Origin: Actinoalloteichus hymeniacidonis
GTDB lineage: Bacteria > Actinomycetota > Actinomycetes > Mycobacteriales > Pseudonocardiaceae
Assembly: GCF_014203365.1 (NCBI RefSeq)
Contig: NZ_JACHIS010000001.1
Span: forward strand, 3,968,001 to 4,032,000
DNA length: 64,000 nucleotides
Direction of reading: 5' to 3'
The translations under genes were made by a program, and so were the position numbers. Positions 32,449-40,180 of the stretch are shown here, one piece after another (positions within the stretch are counted from its first letter, which is position 1; every line of letters begins with the position of its first letter). The notes under the pieces were generated by a model, which ran no database searches, was not told where the DNA came from, and saw only the letters and a program-made list of their open reading frames with translations.

Positions 32449-32906
32449 CGTGGTTCCTGACCCCCGGACACACCGGACAGGAACACCAGGCGGAACTTAC
32501 CGATCTGAACCTCGTCGCCGCTGGTCAGCACGGCCGTATCGACCGGCTCGCGGTTGACGTAGGTGCCGTTCAAACTCCCGACGTCGACGACGACGAACTC
32601 GCCGCCCTCCCGCCGGAATTCGGCGTGCCGCCGCGAAACCGTGACATCGTCGAGGAAGATGTCACTGTCCGGGTGCCTGCCCGCGCTGGTCGTCTCCCGA
32701 TCGAGCAGGAAGCGCGAACCCGCGTTCGGTCCCCTCTTGACGACGAGCAGCGCCGAACCGGCGGGAAGCGCGTCGATACCGGTGACTGCGGGCTCCGGAG
32801 CCGCGTTCTCGGGGTTCTCGACCTCACTGAGGAAGTCAGCCCGGAAGACGGAGGTCTGTTCCGGGGACCGCTCCGGCGGAACGCCGGGCCCGTCGTTCGT
32901 GCTCAC
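32445..32906 (-). CDS. garA: FHA-domain metabolic switch protein GarA/OdhI
   Basis: A 153-residue FHA protein. In mycobacteria and corynebacteria the unphosphorylated form binds and inhibits 2-oxoglutarate dehydrogenase and controls glutamate enzymes; phosphorylation of an N-terminal TT pair makes the FHA domain bind its own tail and switches it off. The FHA core is complete (SAGRHPDSDIFLDD, VSRRHAEF, VDVGSLNGTYVNREPVD). The N-terminal site reads PEQTSVFRADFLSE: only one Thr (Thr18, the PknB-type position) remains and the preceding PknG-type Thr is Gln17. GTG 32906 has GGAGGAG upstream. It overlaps ftsR by four bases. Confidence 0.95.
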   Translation of the reverse strand: MSTNDGPGVPPERSPEQTSVFRADFLSEVENPENAAPEPAVTGIDALPAGSALLVVKRGPNAGSRFLLDRETTSAGRHPDSDIFLDDVTVSRRHAEFRREGGEFVVVDVGSLNGTYVNREPVDTAVLTSGDEVQIGKFRLVFLSGVSGGQEPR

Positions 32907-33015
32907 CTGAGCTCTCCTCCTGCTGAATAAACGATGCCAAGCTCGCCTCAAACTACCTTGCCGATCAGAGCGCACGTGGCCCGACTCCCGAGATCAGGTT
33001 GTTCACCATGGACGT

Positions 33016-33069
33016 CCGCCGTCGGTCGACGGCGGCTGAAGTATCCCGTCGCCGTCGGTCGACGGCGGC
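33016..33069. repeat. two near-identical GC hairpins between gcvH and garA
   Basis: CCGCCGTCG-GT-CGACGGCGG at 33016-33035 and CGCCGTCG-GT-CGACGGCG at 33050-33067 are the same palindrome repeated 33 bases apart, just after the gcvH stop. They could form two adjacent hairpins or one long structure by cross-pairing, and may end or process the gcvH transcript. Confidence 0.65.
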
Positions 33070-33086
33070 CGAGGGACAGACCGCCA

Positions 33087-33476
33087 TTACTCCGGCGCGA
33101 TCAACTCGCCGTACGCGTCGGCGTCGAGAAGGTCCTCGAACGCCTTGCGGTCGGCAAGTCGCACCTCGATCATCCACCCTGCCCCGTATGGGTCCGAGTT
33201 GACCAGCTCGGGTTGTTCCTCCAGGTCCTCGTTCCGCGACACCACCTCGCCGGTCACCGGCGCGAAGAGGTCCGAAACGCTCTTGGTCGATTCCACCTCG
33301 CCGATGGTCTCCCCCTGGGAGACGTTGTCTCCCACCTGGGGAAGCTGGACGAACACCACATCGCCGAGCTGCTGTTGCGCGTAGTCGGTGATGCCGATGC
33401 GCACCGTGTCCTGATCGCCCGATGCGAGCCACTCGTGCTCCTGAGTGAACCGCAGCTCCTGAGGAACCGACGACAT
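33087..33476 (-). CDS. gcvH: glycine cleavage system H protein
   Basis: A 129-residue lipoyl carrier protein of the glycine cleavage system; it shuttles the aminomethyl group between P, T and L proteins. The lipoylated residue is Lys65 in VESTKSVSDL, and EHEWLASG, GITDYAQQQLGDVVFVQLP and GAGWMIEVRL are the family landmarks. Length is standard. ATG 33476 is preferred because GGAGG lies five bases upstream; the five codons before it are not typical. It heads the gcvH-garA-ftsR stretch; gcvP follows 3.3 kb further on with its own riboswitch. Confidence 0.96.
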   Translation of the reverse strand: MSSVPQELRFTQEHEWLASGDQDTVRIGITDYAQQQLGDVVFVQLPQVGDNVSQGETIGEVESTKSVSDLFAPVTGEVVSRNEDLEEQPELVNSDPYGAGWMIEVRLADRKAFEDLLDADAYGELIAPE

Positions 33477-33684
33477 CCTGCCTCCGCTCAATGCTCTCCT
33501 TCGGCGCCACCGTCCACTGTGTGCGGACGGTCACCGCCAGGGCATTCTGCCACTACCCAGTGTCGGGTTCAGTCGGCATCACACCCAGCCGCCGAGTCAC
33601 ACCCCTATCCTGCCAAGTCCCGCCGGCGGGCACACAGGGGCCATCGCTAAATTCGGGCTCGCTGCCGGGATTCCGCCTGCGCCC

Positions 33685-34359
33685 CTAGGACGCGGCGCGC
33701 TCCATGGGCGCCCGTCGGACCCGGCGGATCGCTCCGCCGAACTGGATGAGGTACAGCGCCCCCGACCAGAGGTAGAGCAGGCAGCCCCACGCGGTGAAGG
33801 CGAGGCCGAAGGGGCTCGCCACGGCCGCGAACGCGGAGTCGCCCTCGGCGAGCAGCAGCAGCGGGAAGGCGTACAGCAGGGTGAAGGTGGCGGCCTTACC
33901 GAGGTAGTGCACCTGGGGCGGCCCGAAACCGTTGTGGCGCAGCATCAACAGCGCGCCGACGAGAACGATCTCCCTGGCCACCAGGACCGCGACCAACCAC
34001 CAGGGCACGATGCCCCTGATCATGAATGCGATCAGGGTCGACAGGATGTACAGCCGGTCCACCGAGGGGTCGAGCAAAGCTCCGAGCGCGCTGGACTGAT
34101 TCAGCCAGCGAGCGATCTTGCCGTCCAACCAGTCGGTGATCCCACTGACCACCAGGACCAGCAGCGCGAGCATGTCGTACTGCGGGCCCAGCAGCAGCCA
34201 GAGGAAGAGCGGGACGCCCACGAGTCTGAGAAGACTCAACAGATTGGGGACGGTGAGCAGTCGATCCCTGCGAATCGCGTTCCAGATGCCGTCGCCGAAC
34301 TCCGGCCCGAGAAAGGCTTCCGCTCCGCTCGGCCTGGCGATGCCGGTATCGCCGCCCAC
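33685..34359 (-). CDS. CDP-alcohol phosphatidyltransferase (PgsA-like)
   Basis: A 224-residue membrane enzyme of phospholipid synthesis. The catalytic motif D-x2-D-G-x2-A-R-x8-G-x3-D-x3-D is complete in DWLDGKIARWLN... GALLDPSVDR, and about five or six hydrophobic helices surround it. It transfers a phosphatidyl group from CDP-diacylglycerol to an alcohol, likely glycerol 3-phosphate or a phosphatidylglycerol/cardiolipin-type acceptor. A homologue (Rv1822, pgsA2) lies near garA in mycobacteria. GTG 34359 has GGGAGG seven bases upstream. The exact alcohol cannot be read from the motif. Confidence 0.88.
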   Translation of the reverse strand: MGGDTGIARPSGAEAFLGPEFGDGIWNAIRRDRLLTVPNLLSLLRLVGVPLFLWLLLGPQYDMLALLVLVVSGITDWLDGKIARWLNQSSALGALLDPSVDRLYILSTLIAFMIRGIVPWWLVAVLVAREIVLVGALLMLRHNGFGPPQVHYLGKAATFTLLYAFPLLLLAEGDSAFAAVASPFGLAFTAWGCLLYLWSGALYLIQFGGAIRRVRRAPMERAAS

Positions 34360-34481
34360 TACGCCTCCCCTGCGTCACCCTGAACGGTGGGAACGCAGGC
34401 CCCTCTCACCGGACCGCCCGACCCACCGTCAAGGTCTCATAGCCTGTCATACCGGCTCGACGGCGGGCGTGCGTGGTGTCT

Positions 34482-34709
34482 CTACGACCAGCTACGACTC
34501 CAGCCACGCTGTGTGAGCTCGGCACTGGTCAACACGATGGGGCGGCCCCGATCGTCGACACCCACCCAACGGGCCTGCCCCGGCCCGCCCTCCAGGACGT
34601 AGGCGTGACCACGGCTCCAGACCACGCTGCAGGGCACGGTGGGCAGGGTCGGGTCGGTCGGCCTACTGATCGATCGGACGTCGGCGTCGGTCGCCGTATC
34701 AGTACTCAT
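34482..34709 (-). CDS. small conserved-looking hypothetical protein
   Basis: A 75-residue protein starting at ATG 34709 with GGAGG eight bases upstream. The first 18 residues are Thr/Asp-rich; the rest reads like a small beta-rich fold (VPCSVVWSRGHAYVLEGGPG, QARWVGVDDRGRPIVLTSAE). No signal, membrane segment or catalytic motif is visible. Base composition at codon third positions fits a real gene. It lies upstream of and on the same strand as the phosphatidyltransferase gene. Function unknown. Confidence 0.6.
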   Translation of the reverse strand: MSTDTATDADVRSISRPTDPTLPTVPCSVVWSRGHAYVLEGGPGQARWVGVDDRGRPIVLTSAELTQRGWSRSWS

Positions 34710-35128
34710 GTGGTGCACCTCCATCGGGGATGACGACACGTCGTTGTGTCGCGATCCCGGCCTTCGATTGTGGACCTTCTCGCTCGTGTTCGGCTCGGAC
34801 CCGCCCGAGCCTTAGCCCACCGGACCGGTTCAGTCGTCCACCGACCAGGTGGCTACGTCGAACGGATGCGCGCGACCGAAGCCGGGCCTGCCGTTCGCCG
34901 CGCGTGAGAGACCAGTCGTCCACATCGAGATGACAGCCCGTCGCATGCGACGAGGATGCCCGTCCAGTGCTAACAGCCCGTTAGCGCGATGTTGCGAGGC
35001 CGAGGTGAATCCCGCCACCTTCGGGCGTGTCGCGCGCGACCCCGAGGTGAGAAGGACGCTCTTCGGGTTTAGCGTTAGACCTGATCCACTGCGACTTTCG
35101 TCTATTCACCGATGCGAGGTGGCTACTC
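34710..35128. other. intergenic region before sodA with palindromes
   Basis: No gene is recognised here. It contains TCGCATGCGA (34941-34950), a perfect 10-base palindrome, and GCTAAC-AGCCC-GTTAGC (34969-34985), both 145-190 bases upstream of the sodA start and candidate operators. TTAGCGTTAGAC near 35069-35081 may be part of the sodA promoter. Confidence 0.45.
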
Positions 35129-35737
35129 GTGACGTACACCCTTCCGGACCTGCCCTACGATTACGGCGCACTCGAACCGCACATCTCCGGCAAGATCATG
35201 GAGCTGCACCACAGCAAGCACCACGCGACCTACGTCAAGGGCGCGAACGACGCGCTGGAGCAGGCGGCGGAGTCCCGGGAGAAGAACCAGCTCGGCACCG
35301 TCAACCTGTTGCAGAAGAACCTCGCGTTCAACCTCGCGGGTCACGTGAACCACTCCGTCTTCTGGCCGAACCTGTCGCCCAACGGCGGCGACAAGCCGGA
35401 CGGCGAGCTGGGCGCGGCGATCGACGATGCCTTCGGTTCCTTCGACGGCTTCCGGGCGCACTTCACCGCGAACGCACTGGGCATCCAGGGCTCCGGTTGG
35501 TCCATCCTGGCCTGGGACTCCCTCGGCCAGCGGCTGCTGCTAGAGCAGCTCTACGACCACCAGGGCAACCTGGCGGCAGGCAGCTACCCGCTGCTCATGC
35601 TGGACATGTGGGAGCACGCCTTCTACCTCCAGTACCAGAACGTCAAGGCCGACTACGTCAAGGCGTTCTGGAACATCGTGAACTGGGCGGACGTGACCGA
35701 GCGCTTCGAGAAGGCTCGGGGCGTGAAGATCAACTGA
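35129..35737 (+). CDS. sodA: Fe/Mn superoxide dismutase
   Basis: A 202-residue cytoplasmic superoxide dismutase. The four metal ligands are visible: the His27 region ([13 protein letters not shown]), His of GHVNHSVFW, and Asp and His of [12 protein letters not shown]. The protein is very like mycobacterial SodA, including YDHQGN, where a His near the active site is found in iron enzymes of that group, so iron is the likely metal though Mn is possible. GTG 35129 has GAGGTGG eight bases upstream. A strong hairpin ends the transcript. It stands alone, convergent with a membrane-protein gene. Confidence 0.96.
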   Translation: MTYTLPDLPYDYGALEPHISGKIMELHHSKHHATYVKGANDALEQAAESREKNQLGTVNLLQKNLAFNLAGHVNHSVFWPNLSPNGGDKPDGELGAAIDDAFGSFDGFRAHFTANALGIQGSGWSILAWDSLGQRLLLEQLYDHQGNLAAGSYPLLMLDMWEHAFYLQYQNVKADYVKAFWNIVNWADVTERFEKARGVKIN

Positions 35738-35758
35738 TCTGCCGCACCTGTACGACGG

Positions 35759-35801
35759 ATGCCTCGTCGCCTCGCTCGTCAACGGAGCGGCGACGGGGCA
35801 T
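35759..35801. terminator. bidirectional terminator after sodA
   Basis: ATGCCTCGTCGCC at 35759-35771 pairs with GGCGACGGGGCAT (35789-35801) with a further CGCTC/GAGCG step inside and a short loop. It lies between convergent genes. Confidence 0.7.
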
Positions 35802-35841
35802 TCCGCGTCGTCGACGACGGTAAACGCCGATCCTCCGACGC

Positions 35842-37155
35842 CTAACGCTCGTCGGGGTTCGGCTCCTCCGCCGGACCCGCCGCCACGTTCTCCCGATCCG
35901 CGGCCACCGAGCGCCATTCCCCGATCAGTGGCGAGGAGACGAACGCGCGGGAGACCAACCGGAGGAAGGCCGCCTCGCTGCGCAGTTCCGGCTCGATCTC
36001 GGCCCGCCCGAGACGCCCGGGATACGCATCGGCCGGATCTCCTTCCTCATCGACCGCCGCGGTCGCCGGACTGCCCCGGCGTAATGCGTCGATTCCCGCA
36101 GCCAGGCCGACGGCCTCGATCGTGGCGACCAGCTCGTCGCCCGCCAGACCAGCCGCGCTCGCCCTGTCTGCGGCCCACAGCTCCACGGCGGGGTCGCGAT
36201 AGGGCCGTACGACCAACACCCCGTCTCGGATCTCGATGACCCGCCGGTATAACCGCATCCCGACGTCGCGTCGGGCATAACTGCCCGTCACGGCCTGCGG
36301 CGAGGTCAACGCGATCTCCGGGACCGCGCTGTACAGCGCGTTCCACAACGGCCGGAGTTCCCGATGGACCCGGTACTCCAGCGGCCACCGGACGACCCGG
36401 ACCACCACCGGAGCGGCCACCGGTAGCGAGATGCCGATCAGCATGACCAACACCGAGATGGCGGGCATCCCCACCGCCATCGTGCAACCGAAGTTCTCGA
36501 ATGGGTGCACACAGAACTCGGCGGCCGCGTCCGGCCCGTGCAGTGTCTGACGCAGGGTGCTGACCAGCTTCTCCGCGATGTAGGACAGACCGAGCAGACA
36601 TCCGAGGGCCAACAGCCGCAGTCCAACCCGCAGCGCGCCGCTGGTGGCCGAGGAGTACCGCAGGGTCAGCCGGCCCAGGTCGACGAGCACCGTTCCGAGG
36701 TAGGCCGAGTAGACCAGGACGTATCCCGCGAGGGTCGGATGCGTCGAGTAGTACTCCGAGAACAGCCCCCGGCTCTCGGGGATGTCCGACACGAAGAACA
36801 ACACCCACATCGCGATCACCGAGACGACGTAGGTGGCCAATCGCCTGGGCACCCTCGTCCTGGCCTGCTCCTGCGGGTAGGCCAGATACAGGACGAGGGT
36901 CAACGCCGCCAGCGCGGCGGTCAGCGTCGCGGTGTTGGAGAGCAGTCTGCCCAGGTTCGGGTAGAGGCGGCCCTCGATCTCCTGGATTGCAGGCGCCAGG
37001 AACAGGAAGGCGAAGCCGAGGGCGCCGAGCAGGCCTGCCAGAGCCCAACGGCCCGGGTTCGACCGGTCGCGCGGCGAACGCAGAGCTCGATAGGCCCGAT
37101 AACCCGCAGCGACGAAGGTCAGTGCCGAGACGCTGAGGAAGAGCAGCGTGACCAA
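35842..37155 (-). CDS. MAB_1171c-type seven-helix membrane protein (DUF6545-like)
   Basis: A 437-residue protein with about seven N-terminal transmembrane segments (residues 1-270: LLFLSVSALTFVAAGYRAYR, LAGLLGALGFAFLFLAPAI, LAALTLVLYLAYP, YVVSVIAMWVLFFV, VLVMLIGISLPVAAPVVVRV) and a soluble C-terminal domain of ~165 residues (LRPLWNALYSAVPEIAL, RLYRRVIEIRDGVLVVRPY). This is the layout of the MAB_1171c family of putative transporters, common and multi-copy in actinomycetes, function unknown. Start appears to be TTG 37155, with GGAG nine bases upstream. It is the third gene of a unit with an ImmA-like peptidase and an EspR-like regulator. Confidence 0.78.
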   Translation of the reverse strand: MVTLLFLSVSALTFVAAGYRAYRALRSPRDRSNPGRWALAGLLGALGFAFLFLAPAIQEIEGRLYPNLGRLLSNTATLTAALAALTLVLYLAYPQEQARTRVPRRLATYVVSVIAMWVLFFVSDIPESRGLFSEYYSTHPTLAGYVLVYSAYLGTVLVDLGRLTLRYSSATSGALRVGLRLLALGCLLGLSYIAEKLVSTLRQTLHGPDAAAEFCVHPFENFGCTMAVGMPAISVLVMLIGISLPVAAPVVVRVVRWPLEYRVHRELRPLWNALYSAVPEIALTSPQAVTGSYARRDVGMRLYRRVIEIRDGVLVVRPYRDPAVELWAADRASAAGLAGDELVATIEAVGLAAGIDALRRGSPATAAVDEEGDPADAYPGRLGRAEIEPELRSEAAFLRLVSRAFVSSPLIGEWRSVAADRENVAAGPAEEPNPDER

Positions 37156-37328
37156 TGGAATGGGCTCCTTACCGGGCGGAACCGGACACGGTCGGGACGC
37201 GATCAGCGCGAAGGGGTTCGACGGCTTCGAACATGCCGAGCGGGAACACGGCGCGATCCGACCCGGACCGACCTCGTCGGTTCACCCCGGACTGATCGGC
37301 CACCGGATTCTCCCCAGCGTCTGGCGGC

Positions 37329-37853
37329 TCAGCCGCCGAAGATGTCACGGAATCGGTCGGCGATCTGGGCCGCCTGTGGGGAGGCCTGCTCGGTGACCGC
37401 CCCGCCGCCCCGGTGTCGAGCACGTTCGAGGATCAGTGAGGCGATCATCTCGGCCTCCTGCTCCTCGATCTCCGAGTACGACGTGCGGCCCATCATCCGA
37501 ACCGCGACCGCGGGATCGACATCGGGAGCCAGTCGACGCAGGAAGTCCTGGTCGAGTAGCTGACCACCCCGGTGCGCGGAGATCATATGTCCGACCTCGT
37601 GCAGGACGATGTGCCAGACGTGCAACGGCGTCGTCACGGCGTGTGCGATCACGTCGGCGTCCCCGAGGTCCAGCCATAGTCCGCAGGCACGTCCCGCGAC
37701 GTGCTCACTCGGATGCAACAGGATGGGCCTGCCCCGGTGCTCGGCGAGCCGGTCGAGGAAGCTCTGCAGCTCGAAGGGGCGCGGGATGCCTGCCTCGTCG
37801 TCGAGCCTGCGCACGCGATCCTCGCAACGCCGCCGCAACTCCTGGTACTGCAT
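37329..37853 (-). CDS. ImmA/IrrE-like zinc metallopeptidase-fold protein
   Basis: A 174-residue protein with the zinc-peptidase motif HEVGH (His85, Glu86, His89) inside HIVLHEVGHMISAHRGG, and an ImmA/IrrE-like N-terminal helical part (MQYQELRRRCEDRVRRLDDE). ImmA of ICEBs1 and IrrE of Deinococcus cleave specific HTH repressors after a stress signal; here the obvious candidate target is the HTH protein encoded just upstream. Start ATG 37853 is preferred; ATG 37862 is equally possible, but the AGGAGG would then be only two bases away. The third zinc ligand may be the Glu of EIEEQEAEM. The substrate is inferred from the context. Confidence 0.8.
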   Translation of the reverse strand: MQYQELRRRCEDRVRRLDDEAGIPRPFELQSFLDRLAEHRGRPILLHPSEHVAGRACGLWLDLGDADVIAHAVTTPLHVWHIVLHEVGHMISAHRGGQLLDQDFLRRLAPDVDPAVAVRMMGRTSYSEIEEQEAEMIASLILERARHRGGGAVTEQASPQAAQIADRFRDIFGG

Positions 37854-37986
37854 CGAGGCCATCGCCTCCTTGATCAGCGGCGGTGCCCATCCACGAGCCA
37901 GGCGAAGACACGCGGGTGGGCGGGAGGGCACCCTGCGAGGGTCGTGTTCGATTTTGTCATGTCCGCCCGTCACTACTCCGCCACCA

Positions 37987-38439
37987 TCATGCATCCGGTG
38001 CGAGCGGCGAGGTGTTGGGCGGGCTTCCCGGTCGTAGGCCCCGGATCTGGCTGATCTCCGCGACGATACGGGCCACCGAGCGACGTGCGTCGTCGTCGAG
38101 CTCCATCGTCCGCAGGGCGACGTCGCGGACGTCGGCGTCCCGCAGTGCCGTGATCAGGTCGAGCTGGGCATCGACGCGCGCCGCGTGGGCATCGTCGAAG
38201 AAGTAGGCCGGGGGGACGCCGAAGAAGCCCGCAAGCGCCTCGAGATGCCGCTTGGTCGGGTTGTCCGAGCGACCCTTGCGCAGCGCCCAGATGTAGCTCT
38301 GCGAGATGTTGACGCCCTGCTCCCTGATGGCAGCGGCGACATGTTCGTTGCTGTACTCGGCCTGGCCCGCCGCGCGGACCTTGCTGAACAGATAGTTCAG
38401 CTTGTCGGCCAGGCTCCGTTCGTCCTGATTGTCCGACAT
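37987..38439 (-). CDS. EspR-like XRE-family HTH regulator
   Basis: A 150-residue DNA-binding protein. The layout matches mycobacterial EspR: LADKLNYLFSKV at the start, an HTH with ISQSYIWALRKGRSDNPTKR, then HLEALAGFFGVPPAYFFDDA and a C-terminal helical dimer domain (LITALRDADVRDVALRTMEL). EspR is a nucleoid-associated regulator of secretion genes; proteins of this type are also paired with ImmA-like peptidases. Start ATG 38439 (MSDNQDERS) is a guess among several in-frame starts; GTG 38445 has better spacing to GGGGAG. It heads a three-gene unit read toward the sodA terminator. Confidence 0.8.
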   Translation of the reverse strand: MSDNQDERSLADKLNYLFSKVRAAGQAEYSNEHVAAAIREQGVNISQSYIWALRKGRSDNPTKRHLEALAGFFGVPPAYFFDDAHAARVDAQLDLITALRDADVRDVALRTMELDDDARRSVARIVAEISQIRGLRPGSPPNTSPLAPDA

Positions 38440-38857
38440 CGCCACGGCGACCACTCCCCAGTCCATCTCCACTCATGAGAAACACGAATGGAGCAACATC
38501 TTCACCCCGGTTGAAAAAACGTCTGTCTCAACCCTAGACTGCCACTGACGGCGGCTCAACTGACCTGAAGACGGAGCCTCGTTAGCTTCCACTGAAGTGG
38601 AGGCCCACGTGCCAGCCTGGGGATGCCGGGGGCGGCAGAGTGGGTCACCGCTCGGATGTCGGGAGGGGCGTCCGAGCGGTGATCAGCTCTTCACCGTTCC
38701 CCGGCGCAGGCAATCATCCGCGTGCTGAACCCGGTTCGGATCCACCCGAGTACCGGATGCAGAACTTCACTCGTATAGGTGAAGGCGCGCTTGTCCTTCC
38801 CGCTTCCGATGTCGACTCGCGACACACGTCGCAGCCGACCGGTCGCCTGCGAAGGGC
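38440..38857. other. intergenic region upstream of the EspR-like gene
   Basis: No gene seen. The inverted pair GGTTGA (38510-38515) and TCAACC around an A-run, and TCCACT-GA-AGTGGA (38588-38601), lie upstream of the regulator and may be operators. The stretch next to the sarcosine oxidase stop shows nothing recognisable. Confidence 0.4.
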
Positions 38858-40003
38858 TCAGCTCCGGGTGGAGAACCGTTGCGGATCGAACATCTCGATT
38901 GAATGTCCGGTCACACCGTCGACCACGAGGTCGGCCAGGATCTCCCCGATCACCGGGACGAACTTGAAGCCGTGACCGGAGAACCCGCAGGCCACGGTGA
39001 CCCGATCGTGCCCCGGATGGGCACCGATGACGAAGTCCTCGTCCGGCGTGGTGGTGTACATGCACGTCTTGGCACGGACCAGCGGCCCGGGAAGTGCGGG
39101 CACCTTGCTGAGGAGGAACTCGCGCAACGGCTCCTCCTCGCCGGGGGCCACCACACGATCGACGGTGTCGGCGGTGCAGGTGGCTCCGTCCCGGAAGAAC
39201 GCCGCCTTCACCGTTCCGTCCGACTCGGGGTGGATCGGGAAGGCATAGCCCTGCCGCCGGTCGGCGTCCTCCCAGATGAAGATCGGGTGCCTGCTCTCGT
39301 CGAAGTCCGCGGCCGAACCCGTGGGCTGGAACCAGAACTGCACGACCCGCTCGATGACCAGCGGCAGTCCGAGATCGGCCAACAGCGCGGGTGCCCACGC
39401 TCCGGGACAGATCACGAGTCGATCGGCCCGATGGACACCGTCGGCGGTGCGCACCGTCACGCCGTGCGCATCGGTCGTCCACCCCTGCACCTGGACGCCG
39501 TATCGCAGCTCGGCACCTGCGGCCGCCGCCACGGCCAGGTTCGCGGTGACGGCCCGCTCCGGGGAGACGAAACCCGCGGTCTCCTCGTACAACGCGATGT
39601 CGGAGTCGGCCGGGTTCATGGTGGGGAAGCGACGACGCAGGGCGTCGGCGTCCAGCAGCTCGTGGTGGAGCCCGTGTTCCCGCGCGCTGCGCAGGCTTCC
39701 CTCCACCGCCAGGCTGTCCTGTGCGCCGATCATCAGGCCGCCGGTGCGGTGGCGGACCTCGATGCCGGACCGGTCCTCCAGGTCGTCCCACAGCTCGAAG
39801 GCGCGCACCAGCAGTGGAACGTAATCGGCGCCCTCGAAGTACGCCTGCCGGATGATCCGTGAGCCGCCATGGCTGGAGCCCTGATCGTGCGCGGGCGGGA
39901 ATCGATCCAGGCCGAGCACTCGCAGGCCCCGGCGCGCCAGGTGATCGACTGCGGCGCTGCCCATGCCGCCGAGGCCGACGACGATCACATCATGAGAAGA
40001 CAT
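38858..40003 (-). CDS. solA: monomeric sarcosine oxidase / N-methylamino acid oxidase
   Basis: A 381-residue flavoprotein that oxidises N-methyl amino acids (sarcosine, N-methyltryptophan), releasing formaldehyde, the free amino acid and H2O2. The Rossmann FAD motif is at the N-terminus (VIVVGLGGMGSAAVDHLARR), and Cys314 in AKTCMYTTTPDEDFVIG is the covalent-flavin Cys known from MSOX (Cys315). CGFSGHGFKFVPVIGEILA is the C-terminal FAD/substrate signature. ATG 40003 has GAGGTGGG upstream. It lies downstream of the formaldehyde detoxification pair on the same strand, with a large inverted repeat between. The exact methylamine is not predictable. Confidence 0.9.
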   Translation of the reverse strand: MSSHDVIVVGLGGMGSAAVDHLARRGLRVLGLDRFPPAHDQGSSHGGSRIIRQAYFEGADYVPLLVRAFELWDDLEDRSGIEVRHRTGGLMIGAQDSLAVEGSLRSAREHGLHHELLDADALRRRFPTMNPADSDIALYEETAGFVSPERAVTANLAVAAAAGAELRYGVQVQGWTTDAHGVTVRTADGVHRADRLVICPGAWAPALLADLGLPLVIERVVQFWFQPTGSAADFDESRHPIFIWEDADRRQGYAFPIHPESDGTVKAAFFRDGATCTADTVDRVVAPGEEEPLREFLLSKVPALPGPLVRAKTCMYTTTPDEDFVIGAHPGHDRVTVACGFSGHGFKFVPVIGEILADLVVDGVTGHSIEMFDPQRFSTRS

Positions 40004-40096
40004 CCTGACCCACCTCACGCCTGCCGGATTCACTAGGCGAGCTCGCCCGAGCCACCGGACTCGGACTCTGCCCGGCCAGGTGTTCCGTTGTCCAGA

Positions 40097-40162
40097 CCCG
40101 ACTGGATCGGGGTGATCGGCCGCACGATCTCACGGTCGACGGACGGAGCCGATCCAGTCGGG
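40097..40162. repeat. 14-bp perfect inverted repeat downstream of the MBL hydrolase gene
   Basis: CCCGACTGGATCGG (40097-40110) is exactly complementary to CCGATCCAGTCGGG (40149-40162), with 38 bases between. It starts 18 bases after the hydrolase stop on the minus strand. The size of the loop is unusual for a simple terminator. Confidence 0.7.
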
Positions 40163-40180
40163 GTGCTGTGGACGCGCCGG

